Shown here piece after piece: positions 32,421 through 41,121 of a stretch of 64,000 bases of DNA (positions are counted from its first letter, which is position 1; every line of letters starts with the position of its first letter). Origin of the DNA: Gloeotrichia echinulata CP02 (GTDB taxonomy: Bacteria > Cyanobacteriota > Cyanobacteriia > Cyanobacteriales > Nostocaceae); assembly GCA_038087035.1 (NCBI GenBank), contig CP051187.1:3043001-3107000 (forward strand), read 5' to 3'. A program made the translations under genes and the position numbers. The notes beneath the pieces are model-generated. The model did not search any database, was not told the origin of the DNA, and was given only the letters and a program-made list of their open reading frames with translations.

Positions 32421-33068
32421 TTTGATTTTTCTCTGTTGGCAAAAAAAATCCCTAAAAATGTATTGACTCTTTATGCGGAAAATTACTTATAATCAAAGTT
32501 TTACATATAACCAATCTTTATTAGATTCAATAATATACTTTGTTTGATTTTTTACATTAATATTATTAATGTTATTCTGGCTTATTTTCAACATAATGTA
32601 ATCTAAAATTCTTGACTTAAAAGACTTACTCTAAAATTCACAGATTTAAAATCAGTAAATATTTTTAAGTATATGTTCGCTAAATTCAATAATAGCTTGA
32701 TTTTAGTTTATAAATATTTATACGTACACAAACTGCAAACTAAAAAATACAGGCAGTGATAAGCTTTTGGGACAAATTTCGCGGGCGAGTCGTGAATTAA
32801 GTTATCCAAAAATGTTAAGTTTTCATAAGAAAAGTTTTACTTATCAAAAAAAACGTTACACAGTCAGAATCCGCATTTTATCTAGGTTTTAGGCTTGAAA
32901 TCACAATTTGAATTTGCTAAATTTACCAAGTCTTACGATAAAACCCTGATCCCCAAGTTCCCGTCTTCGTGTTAGTCTGTTGCAGTTATCAAACAAAAAG
33001 TGAAAGCGGAACGAGTTCGAGTTGTAGGGGGGGATGTCACTACTAGGTGGCCCAACATCCCACGAATC
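32421..33068. other. AT-rich intergenic region upstream of the RlpA-like gene
   Basis: About 650 bp of strongly AT-rich sequence without heptamers, MITEs or a convincing ORF, unusual in this repeat-filled window. Part probably forms a long leader for the RlpA-like gene. A GTG at 33000 extends that frame without a ribosome-binding site. Confidence 0.4.
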
Positions 33069-34214
33069 ATGAAACTTCTGTTCTACAGTCGCTTTAAAAT
33101 CGGACGCATGAATCAAAGACATTTGTGGACTACTGTCGCCCTGTTTCTGACTGTTTTAGGGATACCCTCAGTTGGTCGGACTCAAACTACCAAGGGAGCT
33201 ACTCGAGTTGCCCAAACATTACCTGTTGGTGATGTCGTCAAGGTAGGAGAGTACAAATCCCCAACAGGGAAACTTACCTCCGATGCCGTGATTACACAAA
33301 TTCATCCTCACAGCATTGGGGGTCGTCAGGCGGCAACCCTCTTTATCCGAAATATCCCCGTTCTTACGTTTCTGAGTTCTATACCAGTTGAGAGTGTTCA
33401 GAGTAAAGTTGGTGTAATTGGAGATGCTAGGGGCGTGCAACTGTACGCCCCTATTGGTAGAAACTCAGGCAAGGTAAGCACTGTTGGGAATTTTGCGGTT
33501 GAGGGTAACCAAATTAGCGATGTTCAAAATGACCCGGTTCAAAAAGCTGGTGTAATAGCAGCTAGAATCAACCAGTTAATCCGGGAAAATGTGGACGCAA
33601 GCCAAATTGGTGTCAGTTGGAAACAAGGAAGCGATGTTAAAGTTGCCAATTTAGCCCAGAACAAAAGCTCCTCTGTCCAGCCCAAACCAGGCGATCGCTA
33701 TACTATCAAGCTCAATGGCGAAGAATTGGTGGAAATCAATGAAAATACACGCCTAGCCGATTCCACCAATAATCTGGCACAAGATGCATTACAAGCAACC
33801 AATCGCCTGCGGAGACTCATTAGCAATGCATCTCCGATCAGCGAGATTGCTGATTTACCAGTGCGCTTACCAGTTTCAATACCAAAGTTGCCACAACAGA
33901 TTGCTATTGGACCAGTGCGACTCACCTTTAACGGGGTAGCGTCTTATTATGGCTATGATGGTTCTGGCAGCCATACTGCCAGCGGCAAGAAGTTTAATCC
34001 AGAAGGCATGACAGCAGCTCATCGCAGCTTACCCTTTGGTACGCGAGTCCGTGTTACCAACACCCGCAATGGTCGTTCTGTAGTAGTCTCAATTACTGAC
34101 CGAGGCCCTTACATTCGGGGTCGTATTATTGACCTTTCTGTTGGTGCAGCGCGGATTTTAGGCATGATGGGCAGTGGCATAGCACCAGTACAGATTGACG
34201 TTTTAGGAAGATAA
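33069..34214 (+). CDS. RlpA-like double-psi beta-barrel protein (septal ring lytic transglycosylase family)
   Basis: About 381 residues from the ATG at 33069. ATG 33108 (MNQRHLWTTVALFLTVLG) is an equally good start and gives a tight signal peptide. The ~250-residue N-terminal part is cyanobacteria-specific, with a Pro/Ser linker and the stretch VRLPVSIPKLPQQI. The C-terminal ~95 residues are the RlpA DPBB domain: GVASYYGYDGSGSHTASGKK, MTAAHRSLPFGTRVRVTNT, VSITDRGPYIRGRIIDLS, including the catalytic-type Asp in TDRGP. RlpA proteins bind or cleave denuded glycan strands at the septum. Location is probably the periplasm. The gene is isolated, followed by a tnpB relic. Confidence 0.88.
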   Translation: MKLLFYSRFKIGRMNQRHLWTTVALFLTVLGIPSVGRTQTTKGATRVAQTLPVGDVVKVGEYKSPTGKLTSDAVITQIHPHSIGGRQAATLFIRNIPVLTFLSSIPVESVQSKVGVIGDARGVQLYAPIGRNSGKVSTVGNFAVEGNQISDVQNDPVQKAGVIAARINQLIRENVDASQIGVSWKQGSDVKVANLAQNKSSSVQPKPGDRYTIKLNGEELVEINENTRLADSTNNLAQDALQATNRLRRLISNASPISEIADLPVRLPVSIPKLPQQIAIGPVRLTFNGVASYYGYDGSGSHTASGKKFNPEGMTAAHRSLPFGTRVRVTNTRNGRSVVVSITDRGPYIRGRIIDLSVGAARILGMMGSGIAPVQIDVLGR

Positions 34215-34222
34215 AGGATCAC

Positions 34223-34262
34223 ATTGACATCCTCACCGCCCTGAAAGTGCGGTGATTCCTAA
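34223..34262 (-). mobile_element. Right-end hairpin of a tnpB-type element
   Basis: CACCGC-CCTGAAAGT-GCGGTG preceded by TTGACATC. The same layout as 8051-8080 and 18814-18847, with compensating differences in the stem (CACCG/CGGTG against CCTCG/CGAGG). Confidence 0.65.
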
Positions 34263-34265
34263 GAC

Positions 34266-34497
34266 TCACGACTTAGGTTTCTGTTTCCTTCCCGTTCGGC
34301 TGACGCTCACGGCGTCAGCCGAACGGGTTTTTTGCAACTGCCCTTTAGACTCATGCCTAGCCGGTCTTATGTTCGCTCCACAGACTGTAACGGTGTGTCC
34401 CACCGCCAAAATATTTTTTGCTGCATTGATATCTCGGTCGTGGTGCGTCCCACAGTTAGGACAATCCCACTCTCGGATACTCAACGGCAATTTTTCA
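34266..34497 (-). pseudogene. tnpB C-terminal fragment with zinc-ribbon half and RuvC-III
   Basis: Reads LPLSIREWDCPNCGTHHDRD then INAAKNILAVGHTVTVCGAN and ends RTGRKQKPKS. The CPNCG half of the zinc ribbon and the RuvC-III DRDINAAKNI motif of TnpB are clear. Everything upstream (RuvC I and II, N-terminus) is missing; the break is next to heptamers of TGACCGT type (34501-34524). It differs from the intact tnpB in this window, so it derives from another subfamily. Confidence 0.85.
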
Positions 34498-34500
34498 ACT

Positions 34501-34524
34501 GACCGTTGACCGTTGACCGTTGAC
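34501..34524. repeat. GACCGTT heptamer repeat
   Basis: Three tandem GACCGTT units and a partial fourth mark the truncation point of the tnpB fragment. Confidence 0.85.
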
Positions 34525-34622
34525 TCCTAACTATCAACTAATTCCCCTATTTCAAATGTTCCTTCCCGCGATTTCAGATATACACTAACGGGGGAGGGAT
34601 AGAGAAAAACTAGGGGTATTTT

Positions 34623-36227
34623 GTGCGCCTGTTGACAACAGTTGCGGCTTTACGCTGCTATTTAACTAAACGCCGTGCCCAAAACAGGTGTGCGGTTCAT
34701 GAGGACTTGGTACTAGATGAGATGACCAGTTGGTTCCAGACGGCTATCGGTTTGGTGCCGACGATGGGAGGGTTGCATCAAGGTCATTTAAGCTTAATAC
34801 AACGAGCGCGGCAAGAAAATTCCACGGTGATTGTCACTATTTTCGTCAATCCCTTGCAATTTGGTCCCAATGAGGATTATCAGCGCTACCCCCGGACTTT
34901 AGAGCTAGACATGCAAATGTGTAGAGAAGCTGGGGTAGACATGATTTTTGCGCCTACTCCGGAAGAACTAGAAATTCCCCAGAAGAGTATACAAGAATCG
35001 AATGTTACGCAAGTAATCCCTCCATCTGCTATGATAACAGGCTTGTGTGGTGGTTCTCGGCTAGGTCACTTTCAGGGTGTAACGACGATTGTGACCAAAC
35101 TTTTCAATTTGGTACAGCCTGACCGGGCTTACTTTGGGCAAAAAGATGGTCAGCAACTAGCAATTATTAGACAGCTGGCGGCTGATTTAAATTTTCCCAC
35201 AGAAATTGTTGCTTGTCCAACAGTGCGGGAACCCTCAGGTCTGGCCTTAAGTTCTCGCAATCAATATTTGACTGCAACAGAAAAACAGGAGGCGGCGGTG
35301 TTATATCGCGGCTTACAGCAAGCTGAAGCTGCGTTTCGCGCTGGCGTTCGCAATAGCAGCAAGCTGATAGCAATAGTGCAGCAAGAAGTGGCAATGGTCA
35401 GTAATATCTTCGTGGAATATATTGAATTGGTTGATGCGATTACTTTGATGTCTTTAGATAAAGTTGAGGAGGAAGGAATGCTTGCAATCGCAGCACGTCT
35501 TGGTTCTACACGTTTGATCGACAATACCATCTTATGCGATCGCCAACCCATCATCGCTATTGATGGTCCAGCGGGCGCGGGAAAATCTACGGTGGCTCGT
35601 CAAGTAGCAAACCAGCTAGGTTTGGTGTATTTAGATACTGGTTCGATGTATCGTGCTGTTACTTGGCTGGTGCTACAAAAGGGAATTCCCATTGACGATG
35701 AATGCGCGATCGCCGAATTAGCCAGTCAGTCTGAAATTCAACTCACTCCTTGCCAGGATCTGCAGTCTCCAGTGCGGGTTTGGATTAATGGTAGTGATGT
35801 TACTCAAAAGATTCGCACAATTGAGGTGACATCTCAAGTATCGGCTATTGCCGCACAGGGTGCTGTACGTAAAGCACTGGTGAAACAACAGCAAAGTTGG
35901 GGTAAAAGAGGTGGTTTAGTCGCTGAAGGCAGAGACATTGGTACTCATGTATTCCCCGATGCGGAAGTGAAAATCTTCTTAACCGCGTCTGTAAGTGAAC
36001 GCGCACGTCGTCGCCAGGAAGACTTTAAAAAACAAGGTCTACCCGAAGTCAGTTTAGAACAACTGGAACGGGACATTGCCGAACGTGACTGGAAAGATAG
36101 CACTCGCAAAGTTTCTCCCTTGCAAAAAGCTGCAGATGCAATTGAAATTCAAACTGATGGTCTAGGGGTGTCTGAGGTTACGGCTGAAATTGTTAACTAT
36201 TGCCAGCAATGTTTATCTCAATGGTAA
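34623..36227 (+). CDS. panC/cmk: Bifunctional pantothenate synthetase / cytidylate kinase
   Basis: 534 residues from a GTG start (VRLLTTVAALRCYL). The N-terminal ~300 residues are PanC: PTMGGLHQGHLSLIQRA (HxGH nucleotidyltransferase motif), FVNPLQFGPNEDYQRYPR, LGHFQGVTTIVTKLFN and the KMSKS-like LSSRN. They join pantoate and beta-alanine using ATP. From about residue 312 the CMK domain begins with IAIDGPAGAGKSTVARQ (P-loop), then YLDTGSMYRAVTW, GRDIGTHVFPDAEVKIFLTA and RRRQEDF, and phosphorylates CMP/dCMP. This fusion is characteristic of cyanobacteria. The N-terminus (RRAQNRCAVHEDLVLDE) looks slightly longer than in separate PanC proteins. The gene is monocistronic and its 3' side is followed by repeat arrays. 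Confidence 0.95.
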   Translation: MRLLTTVAALRCYLTKRRAQNRCAVHEDLVLDEMTSWFQTAIGLVPTMGGLHQGHLSLIQRARQENSTVIVTIFVNPLQFGPNEDYQRYPRTLELDMQMCREAGVDMIFAPTPEELEIPQKSIQESNVTQVIPPSAMITGLCGGSRLGHFQGVTTIVTKLFNLVQPDRAYFGQKDGQQLAIIRQLAADLNFPTEIVACPTVREPSGLALSSRNQYLTATEKQEAAVLYRGLQQAEAAFRAGVRNSSKLIAIVQQEVAMVSNIFVEYIELVDAITLMSLDKVEEEGMLAIAARLGSTRLIDNTILCDRQPIIAIDGPAGAGKSTVARQVANQLGLVYLDTGSMYRAVTWLVLQKGIPIDDECAIAELASQSEIQLTPCQDLQSPVRVWINGSDVTQKIRTIEVTSQVSAIAAQGAVRKALVKQQQSWGKRGGLVAEGRDIGTHVFPDAEVKIFLTASVSERARRRQEDFKKQGLPEVSLEQLERDIAERDWKDSTRKVSPLQKAADAIEIQTDGLGVSEVTAEIVNYCQQCLSQW

Positions 36228-36424
36228 GCATTGGGATTTGCTATGATTTTGGGCATTGAATATATGAGGATGGTGAGTGAGTGAGTTAGTACTTACTCAC
36301 CACCCTATATATTCAAGTTCCACAGAAAATTATATTGAAGGAAAATTCAAATTTCTATCTTAGATTTAAGTATTTTCAATATTAAATCATCTAACTTAAG
36401 ACTGATTTTTAATCTACCTCCAGT

Positions 36425-36526
36425 TCATTTGTCATTTGTCATTTGTCATTTGTCATTTGTCATTTGTCATTTGTCAGTTCCAATACTCAATCCCCAATCC
36501 CCAATTCCCAATCCCCAATCCCCAAT
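36425..36526. repeat. ATTTGTC heptamers followed by AATCCCC heptamers
   Basis: Seven ATTTGTC units (36425-36475), a short junction and about six AATCCCC-type units. The order is the same as in the long arrays. 36228-36424 contains a hairpin (about 36262-36310, GTGAGT/ACTCAC) and is otherwise featureless. Confidence 0.9.
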
Positions 36527-36866
36527 CCCTGGTAACAGAGCGGAGCCGTTCGCGTAGCGTCCGCACCAGAAGTGCAATCCCCAATCCCCAATCCCCAATC
36601 CCTGGTAACAGAGCGGAGCCGTTCGCGTAGCGTCCGCACCAGAAGTGCAATCCCCAATCCCCAATCCCCAATCCCTGGTAACTGAGCGGAGCCGTTCGCG
36701 TAGCGTCCGCACCAGAAGTGCAATCCCCAATCCCCAATCCCCAATCCCTGGTAACTGAGCGGAGCCGTTCGCGTAGCGTCCGCACCAGAAGTGCAATCCC
36801 CAATCCCTGGTAACAGAGCGGAGCCGTTCGCGTAGCGTCCGCACCAGAAGTGCAATCCCCAATCCC
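36527..36866. repeat. Tandem array of five GAGCGGAGCC elements with AATCCCC heptamers
   Basis: Units start at 36527, 36600, 36673, 36746 and 36805 (CCCTGGTAAC). Each has a core containing GAGCGGAGCCGTTCGCGTAG, CGTCCGCACCAGAAGTGC and then AATCCCC heptamers. The first four periods are 73, 73, 73 and 59 bp, the difference being exactly two heptamers. Minus-strand ORFs here (LLVRTLRERLRSVTRDWG repeats) are artefacts. Confidence 0.95.
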
Positions 36867-37031
36867 CTAACTAAACTACTTTGTCTGAATCTTCACTTTG
36901 GTAGTAAAATGACCATGTTAAGTTTTATGTTCCATATTAAGGATATAAAACTAGTCAAGACAAAACCTGTAATTTCCTAAGCTGCTGTAATAGCTTTCAA
37001 CTGGAAACCGGTAAAGAGAGGATTTAGCAAA

Positions 37032-37634
37032 ATGTCATTTGTACAAGCACCCCTACCCTACGACTTTAATGCTCTAGAGCCTTACGGCATGAAAGGTGAA
37101 ACCTTTGAGTACCACTATGGTAAGCATCACAAGGCTTATGTAGACAACCTTAACAAGCTCACTGATGGTACAGAACTTGCTGATAAGTCGCTAGAAGAAG
37201 TGATCCAAATTTCGTTTAGAGATCCCTCTAAAGTAGGAATCTTTAACAACTCTGCTCAAGTATGGAACCACACCTTTTTCTGGAACTCCCTGAAGCCAGC
37301 TGGTGGTGGCGCACCCAGCGGTGAATTGGCTACAAAAATTGACAAGGATTTTGGTAGCTTTGACAAATTCAAAGAAGAGTTCACTAACGCTGCTACAACT
37401 CAGTTTGGCAGTGGTTGGGCTTGGTTAATTGATGATGGTGGTACGCTGAAGGTGATTAAGACACCCAATGCAGAAAACCCTCTAGCTTATGGACAAAAGG
37501 CACTCCTCACCCTAGATGTTTGGGAACACGCCTACTACATCGACTACAGAAATGCTCGTCCTGCGTTTATCAAGAATTTCTTGGAGCAGCTGGCTAACTG
37601 GGACTTTGCTGCAGAAAATTTGGCGAAAGTCTAA
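37032..37634 (+). CDS. sodB: Superoxide dismutase, iron type, cytoplasmic
   Basis: 200 residues without a signal sequence. Metal ligands: His in YHYGKHHKAYVDN, His in QVWNHTFFWNSL, and Asp and His in LDVWEHAYYIDYRN. The Gln in AQVWNHTFFW and the Ala in NAENPL are Fe-type markers, against Gly and Gln in the Mn-type sodA of this window. It removes superoxide in the cytoplasm. GAGAGGA lies ~10 bp before the ATG. The upstream region 36880-37031 is free of repeats and should contain the promoter, possibly iron- and redox-responsive, though no operator is recognisable. The 3' side has a MITE at 37669. Confidence 0.97.
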   Translation: MSFVQAPLPYDFNALEPYGMKGETFEYHYGKHHKAYVDNLNKLTDGTELADKSLEEVIQISFRDPSKVGIFNNSAQVWNHTFFWNSLKPAGGGAPSGELATKIDKDFGSFDKFKEEFTNAATTQFGSGWAWLIDDGGTLKVIKTPNAENPLAYGQKALLTLDVWEHAYYIDYRNARPAFIKNFLEQLANWDFAAENLAKV

Positions 37635-37668
37635 TTATTAGTACTCTGTCACAGCAAGTTTGATGGGT

Positions 37669-37750
37669 TGTTCGTAGTTGCGCTTTAGCGCTCTTGATCA
37701 AGGGAGCGCTATTAGCCCAGCTTTCCCCTAGGGTAGCGCAACTACGAACA
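37669..37750. mobile_element. 82-bp MITE-like element with 16-bp perfect inverted ends
   Basis: TGTTCGTAGTTGCGCT (37669-37684) and its exact reverse complement (37735-37750) enclose a spacer with further GCGCT motifs. Shorter relatives built from CGTAGT(A/T)GCGCT and AGCGC occur at 46842-46865 and 62956-62975. Confidence 0.75.
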
Positions 37751-37918
37751 AATCTATGACTTATGCACTATACAAATTAACCATAACATGTATTATGGTA
37801 TTTCGTCTTTTCAGGCGCTTCGCATAACCCTGATTTATTCCGACACTTGCAATTGCCTCCGGCACGCGAAGAGCGAACGCTGGGTGCTAAACATACGTAA
37901 AATAACCAAATTGCGTAT

Positions 37919-37945
37919 AGGACTTACGTACGATGCGTAAGTCCT
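37919..37945. repeat. Collapsed AGGACTTACG MITE (two ends back to back)
   Basis: AGGACTTACG and GCGTAAGTCCT are separated by only 6 bp. It looks like an internal-deletion derivative of the 162-bp element at 18622-18783. The region 37751-38100 otherwise has only weak repeats. Confidence 0.65.
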
Positions 37946-38279
37946 AAAATCTATTCACCCAGTATTGTTACTGGACTTTAGTCTAATTTAGACTTTAATC
38001 TATAGAGCATAAGGATTTGAGATTCTGGAAATTTCTATTGCTCCCCATGCATAATATCTTAAATAATAGGTGATAAGTTTGTAACCACCCAAGTTGCTAG
38101 CTACATAAGTAAAATTCAGTCACAAGTCAGAATAAGTCAGTAATTGTCAGGCGTTAACTCAGTCAGCAGTTGAGTAGTCTGGTTTTATGGCACAGGAATT
38201 TAACTTACTGAAATTGCTAGCAACTGTTTAATGTCAAAGCCTAAATCCATTGGGCTTTTAATTTTTGCAAAGGAGAAAT

Positions 38280-40490
38280 ATGGCAATTTTCACAGGTGAC
38301 GATAATAACAACAATATTTCTGGTACTCCTGGTAATGATATCCTCATTGGTCTTGGTGGTAATGATACCCTCAATAGTGGTGATGGTACTGATATCCTGA
38401 TTGGTGGCACAGATAATGATACCTACATTGTCGATAGCACGACTGATGTGATTACCGAACTTGCTAATGAGGGTACAGATACCATTCAATCGAGTGTCAC
38501 CTTCAGCCTAGAGGCGATCGCCAACGTCGAAAATCTCACCCTGACAGGAACATCTGCGATTAACGGTACAGGTAACGCAGGCAATAACGTTATCACAGGT
38601 AACGCTGCTAACAACAATCTTAATGGTGGTGGTGGTGATGATACCCTCGCCGGAAGTATTGGTAACGATACCTTAAATGGAGACGTGGGGATTGATACGG
38701 CTGATTACAGCACTCTGGCGCAAAGTATTACCCTATTACCAACTGGAATTGTCAATAAAGCTGGCGGTACAGGCACAGACCAACTGATCAAGATCGAAAA
38801 AATCGTTGCCAATGCGGCTGTCACTAATAACACTATAGATGCTTCTGGTGCCAATGCAGGCGTATCAATTAACGCCAACCTCGGTACTCAAAGTTTGACG
38901 GTGAATGCGGTGAATGGTCCTCCTCAAGCTGTCGGTCTGTTTACAGTCGTGAACTTCGACAATGTTACAGGTACAAATGGAGATGACACCATTATTGGCG
39001 ATGGACAAAACAACCTATTATTTGGCCAGGATGGGAATGACTCTCTTAATGGTGGTGATGGGAATGATACCCTCACGGGAGGAATTGGTAACAATAGCTT
39101 AAATAACGATATTCTTTTCACCCAAAAAGCAGATTTGTCCAATCCTGGGATTTTTAACGGGAATTTGACGAATCTAATGGTTGGAGATTTCAATGGTGAC
39201 GGAAAAGATGACTTTCTACGGCAAGAAAAAGGAGCTTGGGCTAACGACAATTTTTTGATGGCTCAGGTGTTCTTGTCCAATGGGGATGGAAGTTTTACCC
39301 AAAAAGCAGATTTGTCCAATCCTGGGATTTTTAACGGGGATTTGACGAATCTAATGGTTGGAGATTTCAATGGTGACGGAAAAGATGACTTTCTACGGCA
39401 AGAAAAAGGAGCTTGGGCTAACGACAATTTTTTGATGGCTCAGGTGTTCTTGTCCAATGGGGATGGAAGTTTTACCCAAAAAGCAGATTTGTCCAATCCT
39501 GGGATTTTTAACGGGGATTTGACGAATCTAATGGTTGGAGATTTCAATGGTGACGGAAAAGATGACTTCCTACGGCAAGAAAAAGGAGCTTGGGCTAACG
39601 ACAATTTTTTGATGGCTCAGGTGTTCTTGTCCAATGGGGATGGAAGTTTTACCCAAAAAGCAGATTTGTCCAATCCTGGGATTTTTAACGGGAATTTGAC
39701 GAATCTAATGGTTGGAGATTTCAATGGTGACGGAAAAGATGACTTTCTACGGCAAGAAAAAGGAGCTTGGGCTAACGACAATATTTTCATGGCTCAGGTG
39801 TTCTTGTCCAATGGGGATGGAAGTTTTACCCAAAAAGCAGATTTGTCCAATCCTGGGATTTTTAACGGGGATTTGACGAATCTAATGGTTGGAGATTTCA
39901 ATGGTGACGGAAAAGATGACTTCCTACGGCAAGAAAAAGGAGCTTGGGCTAACGACAATTTTTTGATGGCTCAGGTGTTCTTGTCCAATGGGGATGGAAG
40001 TTTTACCCAAAAAGCAGATTTGTCCAATCCTGGCTTTTTTAACGGGAATTTGACGAATCTAATGGTTGGAGATTTCAATGGTGAAGGAAAAGATGACTTT
40101 CTACGGCAAGAAAAAGGAGATTGGGCTAACGACAATATTTTCATGGCTCAGGTGTTCTTAAATAATACCCTGACTGATAATGATACCCTCATCGGCGGAA
40201 ATGGCGATGATATCCTGACTGGTGGTGCTGGTACTGATATCCTGACTGGTGGTGCTGGTGCTGATAAATTTGTCTTCAATAACAAATTTGAAGGCATAGA
40301 TATCATTAAGGACTTTCAGCGGACTGAGGGCGACAAAATCCAAATTTCCGTTTCATTTGGTGCTACCTCGCTCAATCAGTTCAGCTACAACAGTTCCAAC
40401 GGTGCGTTGAGCTTCGTCGATTATCAATTCGCCATCATTGAGAACAAACCTGCTGGCTTTGCAGTCTCTTTGGATGTTCAGCTGGTGTAA
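38280..40490 (+). CDS. RTX-type calcium-binding protein with six FG-GAP/VCBS-like repeats
   Basis: 736 residues. AAGGAG (38268-38273) precedes the ATG at 38280 and fixes the start. Residues ~1-270 hold RTX nonapeptides (GGNDTLNSGDGTDILIGG) and NVENLTLTGT modules. Then come six consecutive, nearly identical 59-residue repeats (39117-40167), each with FTQKADLSNPG and DFNGDGKDDFLRQEKG, a calcium-binding D-x-N-x-D-G-x-x-D loop as in FG-GAP/VCBS propellers. It closes with more RTX repeats (DILTGGAGADKFVF) and a C-terminal region (GDKIQISV ... AVSLDVQLV) of the type I secretion kind. There is no N-terminal signal. It is probably exported by a type I system not encoded here, as an adhesin or surface protein. 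It is paralogous to the next gene; flanking DNA on both sides is duplicated too. Confidence 0.85.
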   Translation: MAIFTGDDNNNNISGTPGNDILIGLGGNDTLNSGDGTDILIGGTDNDTYIVDSTTDVITELANEGTDTIQSSVTFSLEAIANVENLTLTGTSAINGTGNAGNNVITGNAANNNLNGGGGDDTLAGSIGNDTLNGDVGIDTADYSTLAQSITLLPTGIVNKAGGTGTDQLIKIEKIVANAAVTNNTIDASGANAGVSINANLGTQSLTVNAVNGPPQAVGLFTVVNFDNVTGTNGDDTIIGDGQNNLLFGQDGNDSLNGGDGNDTLTGGIGNNSLNNDILFTQKADLSNPGIFNGNLTNLMVGDFNGDGKDDFLRQEKGAWANDNFLMAQVFLSNGDGSFTQKADLSNPGIFNGDLTNLMVGDFNGDGKDDFLRQEKGAWANDNFLMAQVFLSNGDGSFTQKADLSNPGIFNGDLTNLMVGDFNGDGKDDFLRQEKGAWANDNFLMAQVFLSNGDGSFTQKADLSNPGIFNGNLTNLMVGDFNGDGKDDFLRQEKGAWANDNIFMAQVFLSNGDGSFTQKADLSNPGIFNGDLTNLMVGDFNGDGKDDFLRQEKGAWANDNFLMAQVFLSNGDGSFTQKADLSNPGFFNGNLTNLMVGDFNGEGKDDFLRQEKGDWANDNIFMAQVFLNNTLTDNDTLIGGNGDDILTGGAGTDILTGGAGADKFVFNNKFEGIDIIKDFQRTEGDKIQISVSFGATSLNQFSYNSSNGALSFVDYQFAIIENKPAGFAVSLDVQLV
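39117..40167 (+). repeat. 177-bp in-gene tandem repeat, six copies
   Basis: Six copies of 177 bp (59 codons), almost identical even at silent sites, the last more divergent. The main differences are AATTTG/GATTTG (Asn/Asp) and TTTTTGATG/ATTTTCATG (Phe-Leu/Ile-Phe), pointing to very recent expansion. Confidence 0.95.
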
Positions 40491-40501
40491 AAACCTGTTG
40501 A

Positions 40502-40582
40502 AGTTTAGTTGTAGGGTGGGCATTTCCCACCTTATAAATAGCTTAATGGTGGTAAATAATCCACATCTAAAATTTGCTCAAT
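40502..40582 (-). pseudogene. Duplicated 3' fragment of a DUF29 gene
   Basis: On the minus strand 40531-40582 encodes the end IEQILDVDYLPPL-SYL of the DUF29 protein, matching 43893-43943 after the second RTX gene, together with the adjoining hairpin GTGGG-CATT-CCCAC. Similarity stops at 40582/43943. It marks the right boundary of the duplicated segment. Confidence 0.75.
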
Positions 40583-41121
40583 ATGAATTATCTCTCTTTT
40601 CAAGAATTATTTCTAATAAGGTTAAACCCTTAAGTATTAATATTTAAATCCATTGGAAATTTGTGTTGTTCTTTAACCAAAGTTAGTGAGATTTTGGAAA
40701 TATACGCATATTACACGATGAAGTGCGGAAAGTCGGCTGTAACTGCAAGTTTGACTTTGTGAATGCAGTCATGACGTACCCTTAGTGACCTTGGTATTTA
40801 GATTAAATTAATATTTAATACAAATTTTATCTGTAACTATACACAGAGCAATTTTGAAATAGTTATTACACAGACTAACTTTTAAATAGTTATTACACAA
40901 AGTAACTTTTAAATAGTTATTACTTAGATAAAGTCAATATATATGTATGAATAAAACTCGGACACAAGTCAGAATAAGTCGGTAATTCTCAGGTGTTCAC
41001 TCAGTCAGCAGTTGAGTAGTCTGGTTTCATGGCAAAGCAATTTTATTTACTGAAATTGCTAGTAACTGTTTATTGTCAAAGCCTAAATCCATTCGGCTTT
41101 TAATTTTTGCAAAGGAGAAAT
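40583..41121. other. Intergenic region with a 27-bp tandem repeat and duplicated RTX leader
   Basis: About 40855-40927 has three copies of TTTTAAATAGTTATTACACA-type sequence. About 40949-41121 is a close copy of 38106-38279 (GTCAGAATAAGTC, CTCAGTCAGCAGTTGAGTAG and the AAGGAG leader). Both RTX genes therefore share the same promoter and leader region. No additional gene is seen. Confidence 0.75.

Noticed and set aside
36436..36862. Minus-strand ORFs of 109-131 codons with LLVRTLRERLRSVTRDWG repeats
   Set aside because: They follow the 73-bp repeat array exactly and have no conserved protein features.
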